From: Prado023 sp963774745
GTDB lineage: Bacteria; Actinomycetota; Actinomycetes; S36-B12; CAIYMF01
Direction of reading: 5' to 3'
Assembly (NCBI GenBank): GCA_963774745.1
Contig: CAVZGE010000005.1
Location: 62,001 to 126,000, forward strand
Length of the DNA: 64,000 nucleotides
The notes beneath the pieces are model-generated. The model ran no database searches. It had not been told where the DNA came from and worked only from the letters and a program-made list of their open reading frames with translations. The stretch's first letter is position 1, and the number at the start of each line of letters is the position of its first letter. The translations under genes and the position numbers were made by a program. Shown piece after piece: positions 55,094 to 62,770 of this stretch.

Positions 55094-55440
55094 GATGTTC
55101 CCTTCGTCTCGGTGGGTCGATGTCCACGAGGGCCGCATCCGGTCCGGCCACCCAGCAGCCGACGGCTGCGTTCCCCCCGGGGATCTGGCCACGTCGGCAC
55201 AACGGCGCCCGGCATGGATGGAGTTGTTCCCCTGCGGCCCATGTGGATCGTCCCTCGGCGGGGGGTCTTACCCCGCCCCGACAGGCTCCCGGATACACGT
55301 CGCACGCGGGCTCCTTCCTGCGGAGCGACCTCTCCTACACGACCGAAGCTACCGAGGATTCACCCGAACGCCACGAGTGTCGAAAGTCCCTGGATGGGGC
55401 GCCGGTGTCGGGGTTGGCGGTCAGTGTTCTGATCATGCCG
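55094..55440. other. Gene-free region upstream of the alkylsulfatase
   Basis: About 350 bp without a recognisable gene on either strand. It must hold the alkylsulfatase promoter; I could not pick a clear -10/-35 pair. Confidence 0.4.
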
Positions 55441-55599
55441 TCATGAGTCCGGTGGTGGCCACCTGCCTTCGTTGTCGGGGTTTGAGACGAGTAGGGCCCT
55501 GGAGCGTTCCCTGAAGTCGCGGCGGTCGGCGGCGGCCCATTCGTCGTGTTGTTCGACCTGTGCTGGGCTGGGCCCTACGCCGCCGAGGAATGTCCGCAT
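55441..55599 (-). pseudogene. Possible IS256-type transposase C-terminal remnant
   Basis: A 52-codon frame on the minus strand with protein-like composition: a core PAQVEQHDEWAAADRRDF then RERSRALLVS. The EQHDEW..RR pattern resembles the C-terminal end of IS256-family (mutator) transposases as I remember them. The rest of the gene and the inverted repeats are missing. The assignment is tentative. Confidence 0.3.
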
Positions 55600-55711
55600 G
55601 AGCCGAGTGGGGCCTTCTGTGGCTTGTCCGTTACCTTAACCCCGGAACGGCTCAATGAAAGTTTAGGATTATATCCTTGGATGAAGTCACCGGCGATGAA
55701 GGGTAACGCTC

Positions 55712-57004
55712 ATGGGTTGGTTGGAGCAGGCGCATTGGGCGTCCACCGTCGACGGGGGGGTGCCCAGGTCGGAGCAGCGCTCGGGTGCCTACCAGCGGTA
55801 TGTCCCGGACCTCGTCGACGGCACCGCCCTGGCGGTCGACGGGGACGTGTCGCGGCGGGTGGCTGGCGTCGAGCGCAGCGTCCGGGAGCTGAACGGCCCG
55901 GGCGCGGAGGGCTTGGCCGGCATCGCACGGTTCCTGTTGCGGTCCGAGGCGATCGCCAGCTCCCGGATCGAGGGCATCGCACCGTCGGCCCAGCAGGTGG
56001 CGCTGGCCGAGCTGGGCCTGTCCGAGACAGTCCGCGGGGTCAGCGAGCAGGCCCGGCTGGTGGCCAACAACATGACGATCGTCCGGGATGCCACGACCCG
56101 CCTGGTCGAGGCCGAGACCGTGACCGTGGACCATGTCGTCGAGCTGCACCGTTCACTGTTGCCGGACGAACCGCGCCACCACGGGCTGCGCTCGGTGCAG
56201 AACTGGATCGGGGTGTCGTCATGGACTCCGATCGGGGCCACCTTCGTCCCGCCTGATCCGGGCCGGGTGCCGGCGCTGATGGCCGACCTCGTGGACTACC
56301 TCAACGGTGCCGCCCATGCGCCGCTGATCCAGGCGGCGGTGGTGCACGCCCAGTTCGAGACGATCCATCCGTTCACCGACGGCAACGGTCGCGTCGGCCG
56401 TGCGCTGATCCACACCGTGCTCGCCCGCCGCGGCCTGACCGAGCGTGCGGTGCTGCCCATCAGCCTCGTGCTGGCCACGCTTCGGGACCGCTACGTGGAC
56501 GGGCTGACCGCCTATCGGCATGAGTCTCCGGCGGGGAGCGCCGATGCCAGCGCGGCGGTCAACGCCTGGCTGGGGACCTTCGCGGACTCCGCCGCGATCG
56601 CCGTCGAACAGTCCCAGCAACTCGTGGACAGCATCCAGGAGCTTCGCGGCGACTGGACGACCCGCCTCGCGGCCCACCGCACAGCGGCTGGGCTGCGCGG
56701 CGCACCACGGGCCGATTCGGCGGTGGCCCGGCTGCTCGAGCAACTACCGGAGGCCCCGGTCCTCACCGCCACCACCCTGGCCCGCATCCTTGGGGTGTCC
56801 TTCCCCGCCGCGAGCTTGGCCCTGGACGAGCTCCGACAGGCGGGGATACTGACGACGAAGTCCATCGAGCGGGGCGCGACGGCGTTCATCGCCCGGGAGG
56901 TGCTCGACCTGGTCACTCTGGCCGAACGGCAACTCGCGAGCACCCAGTTCGACACCCGCGCCGCTGCTCCCAACCGACCAGCACCGGCCCGCCCCAAGCG
57001 CTGA
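55712..57004 (+). CDS. Fic-domain protein (AMP transferase type) with N-terminal inhibitory motif
   Basis: 430 residues. A Fic_N-like region holds the inhibitory motif SSRIEG (83-88), the S/TxxxE(G/N) helix that blocks ATP in class II Fic proteins. The catalytic loop HPFTDGNGRVGR (219-230) is intact, so AMPylation of a target, or another NMP transfer, is likely. A C-terminal winged helix (about 345-405, LTATTLARILGVSFPAASLALDEL) suggests DNA or protein binding. It stands alone with no antitoxin partner, at the inner edge of the tRNA-flanked segment. The sequence around its stop recurs at 61.5 kb. Confidence 0.88.
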   Translation: MGWLEQAHWASTVDGGVPRSEQRSGAYQRYVPDLVDGTALAVDGDVSRRVAGVERSVRELNGPGAEGLAGIARFLLRSEAIASSRIEGIAPSAQQVALAELGLSETVRGVSEQARLVANNMTIVRDATTRLVEAETVTVDHVVELHRSLLPDEPRHHGLRSVQNWIGVSSWTPIGATFVPPDPGRVPALMADLVDYLNGAAHAPLIQAAVVHAQFETIHPFTDGNGRVGRALIHTVLARRGLTERAVLPISLVLATLRDRYVDGLTAYRHESPAGSADASAAVNAWLGTFADSAAIAVEQSQQLVDSIQELRGDWTTRLAAHRTAAGLRGAPRADSAVARLLEQLPEAPVLTATTLARILGVSFPAASLALDELRQAGILTTKSIERGATAFIAREVLDLVTLAERQLASTQFDTRAAAPNRPAPARPKR

Positions 57005-57055
57005 GCAGGGGAGGATGCGAGACCGAAGTCGGCCGCTCGGCCCGAGAGCGTCGAT
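56981..57055 (+). repeat. Fic-gene tail repeat, copy 1
   Basis: The last 24 bases of the fic gene and about 50 bp after it (GCACCGGCCCGCCC...CTGAGCAGGGGAGGATGCGA) match 61535-61610 with substitutions. Confidence 0.6.
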
Positions 57056-57191
57056 CGAGCGAAGTCCGCACGCGGGAGTGGTCACACAGTGGTCACAAAC
57101 GCCCCGGAATCCGGTGGATTCGGCTGGCCGGGATGGACGACGCTGAGCACGAGAAGCACGTCATGGACGCCAGAAGACGGCCCGGATTCTC

Positions 57192-57452
57192 CTTGTAAAC
57201 AGGGGGTTCCCGGCTCGAGTCCGGGCATCGGCTCTGTATCGTTGCAGGTTAGGCGACATTTTGCCTTGCACGGATAGCGCCGCTCGGGCCCGGACTTGCC
57301 TACGGTTGTGCCTACGATCGGCTCCGCGGGCGTTGTTCAGGCCACCTCCGCGCCGAACGACCGTACGTGGGCGCACGCTATGAACTCTCTGGTCATCAAT
57401 GAACAGTCTGCTCCGGTTCCGCAATCAGATGCGACTGTGGCGCACCCAGGGG
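57192..57452 (+). repeat. Direct repeat B (attR-like): partial tRNA-Thr plus ~215 bp
   Basis: Starts at the anticodon loop of a tRNA-Thr 3' fragment (CTTGTAAACAGGGGGTTCCC) that lacks the 5' half, and parallels 50687-50955. The T-arm is largely intact (CCCGG-CTCGAGT-CCGGG), so the copy is an att remnant, not a functional tRNA. A further match follows at 57474-57535. From 57005 to 57710 no gene is visible. Confidence 0.8.
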
Positions 57453-57710
57453 TGAGGGGTCTCATGCGGATCGCATGGAGCAGAGCATTGCGGCCCTACG
57501 GCTTCTGCTTGGCGGTCCTTCGCGGAAGGGTCACTGCCGCGACCGGGACGGTGCGCCGCGGAGGCTGCACCACGCAGAGGCCGTCCCGAAGCGCAGGGGG
57601 GGGGCGTGCGTCGGTCGGCTGAGCTAGTGATCGGTGCCGGCGAATGGAATGCCGGAATCGAGGGCTTCTGTCAGCGAGGCCGGGAACGCCGCGCCGCGCG
57701 GACGGTGGGT

Positions 57711-58015
57711 TCAGTCATGGGTCCCCGACGAGGCGAGAAGGATCACGGCCGCGCCCAGGGCCGCGAGCACCGTGACGGCCGTGGCGACCACGTTGAGCGG
57801 GGACCGATCCACTGCCAGAGGCACAGTACGTTCACCGCGGCCGCGGCCGCGACCCCGACCATGACCGCTCCGATCACCGGCATGATCCTCGTGTCGGTCA
57901 CCGGGTACCTGGTCCGCAAGATGAGGGTGACGATGGGAAGCACGACCCACGACGCCAGCCCGACCGCCGCCAGGCCGATCGCCCACCACCCACCCGCCGA
58001 CTCAGGCCACATCAC
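57711..58015 (-). CDS. Small membrane protein, frame broken near 57805
   Basis: The first frame gives MMWPESAGGWWAIGLAAVGL and further helices ASWVVLPIVTLIL and IMPVIGAVMVGVAAAAAVNV up to LCLWQWI; after a one-base frame change near 57805 the sequence continues DRSPLNVVATAVTVLAALGA and ends LLASSGTHD. The joined product would be about 101 residues with four membrane helices. Function unknown. The same-strand gene upstream also encodes a small membrane protein. Confidence 0.6.
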
Positions 58016-58088
58016 CGGCCTCCGGGCACCGGCTGCCGGTGGATCTCAGACACCGCCGGCATCGGGCCTCACCAGCGACCGCCACGGG

Positions 58089-58436
58089 TCAGCCCCCGAG
58101 AGGCTTGTCCCCGTTCAGAAGGTCGGCGACCATCAGCAGCAGGTAGAAGGCGACGGGAAGGCCGGCCAGGATCGCAGGCACCAGACCCACGCGCCTGCCC
58201 AACCTGTTCGCCTGCACACCGAACCACACGGCGCCCGCCGCGAAGGCCGCCAACAAGGCGACCATCACCACGGTCAGCACCGACGCCAGTACGGGCGCGT
58301 CTTCGACCTGGGCCCATTCACCGAACGCCATCAACCCCACGAAACCCGGCACCATCAGCCCCAAGGACACCCACGCGCGGATCAGGTCCCTCCGCGCAGG
58401 ACTCGTCGCCGGGGCGGCCGGCGTAACGGTAGACAT
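58089..58436 (-). CDS. Small membrane protein (115 aa)
   Basis: A 115-residue protein with a polar N-terminus and three membrane helices (AWVSLGLMVPGFVGLMAF, ASVLTVVMVALLAAFAAGAV, VGLVPAILAGLPVAFYLLLM). Its layout resembles its downstream neighbour 73 bp away; both may form one operon. No family recognised. The ATG at 58436 is preferred over a longer frame that lacks homolog-like sequence. Confidence 0.65.
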   Translation of the reverse strand: MSTVTPAAPATSPARRDLIRAWVSLGLMVPGFVGLMAFGEWAQVEDAPVLASVLTVVMVALLAAFAAGAVWFGVQANRLGRRVGLVPAILAGLPVAFYLLLMVADLLNGDKPLGG

Positions 58437-58789
58437 CACGACCCCTTCCTCACCCAGTGCGCTGGGGCACTCCTCCTTCACCACCAGTCTCCCGCAGGGC
58501 GACCAGACCACCAGAGGCCAACGTCCCACGGCAGCCAACTGTCGCGTCCATACGTCCGATTGGCGCATCTGATCGCTGCAGACACCATGAGACTCAACCC
58601 TGCGATCCCCTGCTCCCCTCAAGCGTTCCCGCCACCGGAGTGCGCACTCTGGCGCTGCGACATCCTCCACAGAGTGCGCGATAGGCGGCGAAAGGACGCG
58701 GCTCGATCACGGAGCTCCCAAACAAGTCGGCGGCGCCGATGCCGGCCGACGATTATGGTCCCGTGAACGCGACTGAGACAGGTCCGTCG
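58437..58789. other. Gene-free region
   Basis: 353 bp between the small membrane protein and the RelE-like gene. No gene, repeat or clear regulatory site is recognised. Confidence 0.4.
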
Positions 58790-59050
58790 CTACTGGTCGT
58801 AGACATCGCCTCGGTGTCCCAGTCGCAAGACGACCACCAGGAGCACGTCGTCCTCGACGGTGTGGATGATGCGGGAGTCGCCGACCCGGATTCGAAGGCC
58901 TGGCCGGCCCTGAAGTGCACGCGCACTTGGCGGTCGCGGATCGTGGGCTAGCAGGGCGATGGCGCCTTGGACTCGACGACGGTCCTGAGGATCGAGCTTG
59001 CGCAGGGAGAGTGCTGCTGCCGGCCGAAGCTCGATTCGATACGCGCTCAC
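58790..59050 (-). CDS. RelE/ParE-family toxin
   Basis: An 86-residue protein with the RelE-type order: YRIELRPAAALSLRKLDPQDRRRV, a middle RALQGRPGLRIRVGDSRIIH and the C-terminal VVLRLGHRGDVYD. RelE-like toxins cleave mRNA at the ribosome; ParE members poison gyrase, and the basic/His pattern here is nearer to RelE. The GTG start overlaps the antitoxin stop by 4 bp, the usual antitoxin-first arrangement. Confidence 0.85.
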   Translation of the reverse strand: MSAYRIELRPAAALSLRKLDPQDRRRVQGAIALLAHDPRPPSARALQGRPGLRIRVGDSRIIHTVEDDVLLVVVLRLGHRGDVYDQ

Positions 59051-59247
59051 TGCCAGCCGAGGTCAGCCTTGACCTGTTCCCATGGGATGTTCGGTCCCTC
59101 ATCGGCCATGGCCTCGTCGAATGCTGCGACATCCTCGGGGTCTTCCAACGCCGTGATCAGCTGCTCGTATCGCTCGGGACTCACCAGCACCCCGGCCGGT
59201 CGACCGCGGCGCTGCACAAACACGGCTTCGGTACGCGCGGTCTCCAT
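59047..59247 (-). CDS. Phd/YefM-type antitoxin, short N-terminus
   Basis: A 66-residue product with the Phd/YefM block VFVQRRGRPAGVLVSPERYEQL and an acidic toxin-binding tail (EDPEDVAAFDEAMADEGPNI). The usual ~25-residue N-terminal DNA-binding part (TxxEARxxLxxL) is not in frame before the ATG; HLPDAMETA just upstream is open in the same frame but without a start codon. Either the N-terminus is truncated or an indel hides it. Confidence 0.75.
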   Translation of the reverse strand: METARTEAVFVQRRGRPAGVLVSPERYEQLITALEDPEDVAAFDEAMADEGPNIPWEQVKADLGWQ

Positions 59248-59401
59248 CGCGTCGGGCAGGTGATCCCGCGGGCACTCGCGTGTCCGCCTGATGCGCCCGG
59301 CTCGCGGCGAAGTCGGGCAGCCGGAGCCATTCTGCAATTGGCTGCCTGCGCTGCTGTCGAGGCGTCGCGGGTGGGCCCGAATGGAATCCCGGCGCGTTCG
59401 C

Positions 59402-60406
59402 TCAGAGTCCCAGCTGCTGGTTGAGCAGGTTGACGATGGGCCATGCGCCGTCGGTCCAGTTGGAGATGACGGTGTAGGTGAGGTCTTGCCGCGGCTCGTG
59501 GAGGCTGACGATGGACACCCCGGCGTCGTAACCCTCCAGCCACGCGGCTTCACCAGTGGCGTGTAGGTGGAAGCCCAAGCCGTAGCGTCGGGACTCCTCG
59601 GGCCAGTCGCTGCGCGGGGTCATCATGAGTGCGATGGCGTCCGGGGAGACGATCCGGCCGGAATGCAGGGCCTGCCAGAGGCGGTGCAGATCGGCCGCAG
59701 TCGAGTACGCACCTCCGTCGCCCACGCCGACCACCGGCAGGTGCAGCACGTTCGTCCGGAGCCCGCCGCGGGCTAGGTACCCGCGCGCGGCGGTCGCGGG
59801 CAACTCGTCTGACCGAAGGAAGGCGGTGTCGGCCATACCGGCAGGCTCGAGCACGTGGCGACGCACCAGCTCGTGGTATGGGGCACCGCCTGCGCGCTCG
59901 ACGAGCAGGGCCAGCACCACGTAGCCGCCGTTGTTGTAGGCGAAGCGCTCGCCCGCAGGGAAGACCGTGGGGTGGCCGGTGAGGACGGCGAGGTACTCCT
60001 CGGGGGTGGAGAGCTGATGGACCGGAACCGCCATGGCGTACTCGGTGATGTCGTGGAACACGTCCTCGTCGAAGTAGTCGCCGATGCCGGACCGGTGGGC
60101 CAGCAGGTGCTCCACGGTGACGTCGTCGGCGATCTCGGGCAGGTCCTCGTCGAGCAGAGACCGGGCGGTGGTCGCAAGGTCGAGCTTGCCCTGTTCCACC
60201 AGCGCCATCGCGGTCAGCGCGGTGAGCCCCTTCGTGGCGCTGGCGGTGCCGAACTGGGTGTCCGCAGTGTTGGCGATCCCGTACGCGCGGTCGGCCGACC
60301 CGAACGCCTGGACGATCCGGGGACCACCCTGCCGGTCGACGCGGACCACGCCGGAGAAGCCCACCGCCTGGGCTGTCGCGCGGAGATCGTCCTCGATGAA
60401 ACCCAC
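59402..60406 (-). CDS. Beta-lactamase-family serine hydrolase
   Basis: A 334-residue penicillin-binding-protein-like esterase (class C beta-lactamase fold): SxxK motif in TASATKGL, YxN motif in RFAYNNGGYVVL, and a closing HLHATGEAAW region near the third motif position. No signal peptide, so it acts in the cytosol, perhaps as an esterase or D-aminopeptidase. The 154-bp gap between it and the antitoxin gene is otherwise empty. Confidence 0.85.
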   Translation of the reverse strand: MGFIEDDLRATAQAVGFSGVVRVDRQGGPRIVQAFGSADRAYGIANTADTQFGTASATKGLTALTAMALVEQGKLDLATTARSLLDEDLPEIADDVTVEHLLAHRSGIGDYFDEDVFHDITEYAMAVPVHQLSTPEEYLAVLTGHPTVFPAGERFAYNNGGYVVLALLVERAGGAPYHELVRRHVLEPAGMADTAFLRSDELPATAARGYLARGGLRTNVLHLPVVGVGDGGAYSTAADLHRLWQALHSGRIVSPDAIALMMTPRSDWPEESRRYGLGFHLHATGEAAWLEGYDAGVSIVSLHEPRQDLTYTVISNWTDGAWPIVNLLNQQLGL

Positions 60407-60651
60407 ACGGCGAACCTAGTGGCCGCGAACCCGCCGCCAGCGACCCACGCCCCTCCGTCCCGCTCGGCTGATCCACGCGTCAAGCCGCGAGCACGCTTGA
60501 CGCCGAGACCACCGAGTCCACCGGGGCGGCGATGGGCGGCAGCCCGAAGGCGGCGCAGGGCTCGCCCTCTACCCATAGCCACGGAGCAGGCGTACCGTCG
60601 AATGCCCGGCGTCGCAGCGCCGGAGTCCTCCGCGTGACGGGACGTGTGCTC

Positions 60652-60858
60652 ATGAAGGATCCACGCTGCATGGTCGGCCTTCACGCCTATCCGAGGCCGG
60701 GAAGGGATCATCCGGTATCCGCGTCCGACGTCATGGCGGGTCGGCTGACCCTCCTGTGTCCCCGATGCCAGAAGACCAGGAGCGTCGGGTGGCAGCACGG
60801 TCCACCGCCGAAGGACGTGGATCCTCCGATGGGATTCGGCGGCCCGGGGGGCCCATAG
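60652..60858 (+). CDS. Small putative zinc-ribbon protein (68 aa)
   Basis: MKDPRCMVGLHAYPRPGRDH then LTLLCPRCQKTRSVGWQHGP and a Gly/Pro-rich end. The single CxxC plus an early Cys/His pair could make a small metal site, as in short uncharacterised actinobacterial proteins with a C(M/L)xGxH start. The evidence is limited to composition and an open frame; no strong RBS. Confidence 0.4.
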   Translation: MKDPRCMVGLHAYPRPGRDHPVSASDVMAGRLTLLCPRCQKTRSVGWQHGPPPKDVDPPMGFGGPGGP

Positions 60859-60991
60859 GGGCATAGGCAGTATGCGCCAGGGGCGCGCGCGGCCCCACGG
60901 GCCCTTGTGGGGATCAGGCGGCAGGATGACGCTCGTCCCGGCCTTGGGCACGTGGCGTTGGCACGGGGTCCGCCCGTCTTGCGGCGCCCGG

Positions 60992-61291
60992 TCACACGAT
61001 GCCGAGTGCTGCCTTCAGCTGTTCCATCGTGGGCACCCCGGCCAGGCCGTTGGGGGTGCCGTAGACCCGACACGACAACCCAACGCCGGCGTCGGGGGCG
61101 GCGAAGGCATCGACGCCGTCGACGAGGATGCTCGGTGAGCCGTGGAACCCCAGCCGCTGGGCCTCCTCCACGGTCTCGACCCGGTGCCGGGTCAGCACGA
61201 CATCTGGGCGCTCGGCAGCGATCGCAGCGAGCCGCTGGTCGGCCACCTTCCAGTTCGGGCGGTCGTCGAAGTACAACAGGGACACGTTCAT
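60992..61291 (-). CDS. Thioredoxin-fold protein lacking the redox cysteine, leaderless
   Basis: A 99-residue protein that follows the small thioredoxin-like family typified by LLYFDGCPNW at the N-terminus; here the segment is LLYFDDRPNW, so the cysteine is replaced by Arg. The rest fits: TVEEAQRLGFHGSPSILVDG, VGLSCRVYGTPNGLAGVPT. It therefore may bind but not reduce disulfides. TAGCGT on the minus strand (61299-61304) is 7 nt before the ATG, indicating a leaderless mRNA and fixing the start. Confidence 0.75.
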   Translation of the reverse strand: MNVSLLYFDDRPNWKVADQRLAAIAAERPDVVLTRHRVETVEEAQRLGFHGSPSILVDGVDAFAAPDAGVGLSCRVYGTPNGLAGVPTMEQLKAALGIV

Positions 61292-61936
61292 GTCCGCGAC
61301 GCTAGACCTTGTCGGCGAGCTGGGCTTCGATGAGCGTGACGGCCTGCACGCAGGGCAGGGCTCCCCACCGAGGTGGCCCATCGACATGGGCGCATGCCCC
61401 CGGACCCACTCGAGTTCCCTCCAAGCAGCGGATCCGGCCGTGCCCACTGTGAGGCGCACCCACGCACGCGCGCTTCGCGGCCGGTGTGCTGCAACGCCGC
61501 CGGAGGCCGGGCTTCCCGTCCGGAGTATCAGGTAGCACCGGCCCGCCCGAACCACTGAGCAAGGGAGGATGCGAACACCGGAACCGGCCGATGCTGGCCC
61601 GGAGCGTTGAACTGTCGCCGGCGAGTTCCCCGGCGGGTCTCAGCCTGGTTCGGCGGTGGGTGTACCGGTCGGGATCAACTCGATCCTTGTGATGACCGGC
61701 GGTCGGTGCCCGAGGGTGTCGGTGGCCCAGACCTTGATCTCGTCGAGAGCTCATGATCGGCATCCCGGTCGCACCTGACCTGCTCATTGCGGTGCAGGCA
61801 GACCTGCAAGCGCCCGGTCGGGTCCGGACAGCAGGGACGCGGGGTACCCACTCGCGCGGGCTGCCGGTTGCGCTGCCCACGTCGCCGCGTGACATCCGCT
61901 CCTGTCTGCTGGTTCTCGATTCTGGCTCGCGGCCCT
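61292..61936. other. Gene-poor region with decayed fragments
   Basis: 645 bp without an intact gene. On the minus strand a ~36-codon run (about 61645-61755: LDEIKVWATDTLGHRPPV then ITRIELIPTGTPTAEPG and a stop) looks like the end of a lost gene of unknown kind. The fic-tail repeat lies at 61535-61610. Confidence 0.4.
61535..61610 (+). repeat. Fic-gene tail repeat, copy 2 (degenerate)
   Basis: GCACCGGCCCGCCC...CTGAGCAAGGGAGGATGCGA parallels the fic stop-codon region at 56981-57055, including the in-phase TGAGCA, but no fic coding sequence precedes it. A relic of a second fic copy or a recombination scar. Confidence 0.55.
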
Positions 61937-62764
61937 TCACCATCCGAGGGCAGTCAGGTCTGCGTTCAGGGCCCTCAGGTGGGGGTCGCCGAAGTGGCGC
62001 ACCTGAAGGAGTCGGTGGTGCAGGCCCAGGACGCGGCGGCGCGCTTCGAAGCCCGGTGGGATCGGCCATGCCTGCTGGTAGGCAGCCCAGAACTCGGCGG
62101 GCAGTGGGTGCTGCTCAGACATGAGCATGCAGGCCAGGTCGAGCTCCCGGTCGGAGAAGCTGACCTCCGGGTCGATCACCCATCGGCCGTCGACGACGTT
62201 GCCGCGCCACAGGTCGCCGTGGGTCAGGGAAACCACCGGGTTGTTGGGCAGCATCGATTGGATGGGTCCGTCGCAGGCGCGCTCCAGTCGGCGCCGGAAC
62301 GACATGGGGAGTGCGGGGTCGGCCAGGTGTGGGCGGATCCGGTTCTCGACGAAGAATGTGGGCCAGTCATCGGTCCATGGGTTCGGCTGGGGGAAGCGAC
62401 CGGCCCGGTTGTCCCGGTGCCAGCCGTACCGGGGACCCGTGGTGCGGTGCATTCCGGCGACCGCGGATCCCACGGCCGGCCAGTCCGGGGTGCCCTGGAC
62501 GAACTGCATCACCAGGGTGCGCCCGGCAACGCCGAGCACGTCGGGGACCGGTACCCCAGCGGCGGCCAGTGCTGCGAACCCGTCGGCCTCGACCTCGGCG
62601 GGGTAGGGGCACTGCTTGACCACGACGTCTCGGCCGTCGGTCAGCTCCGCGTGCCACGTCGTGCCGATCCACCCGCCGGTGAGCCGCACAGCAATGCGCA
62701 CCCCCGGCAGCCCGCGCGGCCAGTCCGCGGGTTCATGCCAGGAATCGCCCTCGAAGGACACCAC
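61937..62764 (-). CDS. Fructosamine-kinase/aminoglycoside-phosphotransferase family protein
   Basis: A 275-residue kinase-fold protein: phosphate-binding Lys in VVVKQCPYPAEVEADGF, catalytic loop LTHGDLWRGNVV and metal Asp in WVIDPEVSFSDRELDLACM, the pattern of the fructosamine/ketosamine-3-kinase family. It probably repairs glycated proteins or phosphorylates a sugar derivative. It starts 6 bp after the GH13 stop, so it is cotranscribed with the glucosidase. Confidence 0.85.
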   Translation of the reverse strand: MVSFEGDSWHEPADWPRGLPGVRIAVRLTGGWIGTTWHAELTDGRDVVVKQCPYPAEVEADGFAALAAAGVPVPDVLGVAGRTLVMQFVQGTPDWPAVGSAVAGMHRTTGPRYGWHRDNRAGRFPQPNPWTDDWPTFFVENRIRPHLADPALPMSFRRRLERACDGPIQSMLPNNPVVSLTHGDLWRGNVVDGRWVIDPEVSFSDRELDLACMLMSEQHPLPAEFWAAYQQAWPIPPGFEARRRVLGLHHRLLQVRHFGDPHLRALNADLTALGW

Positions 62765-62770
62765 AGGAGC

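Noticed and set aside
57192..57236. Second tRNA-Thr gene
   Set aside because: Only the anticodon-loop to 3' part is present; the acceptor 5' strand and D-arm are missing.
50656..57452. Integrase or excisionase gene in the island
   Set aside because: No tyrosine or serine recombinase motifs were found on either strand between or beside the repeats.
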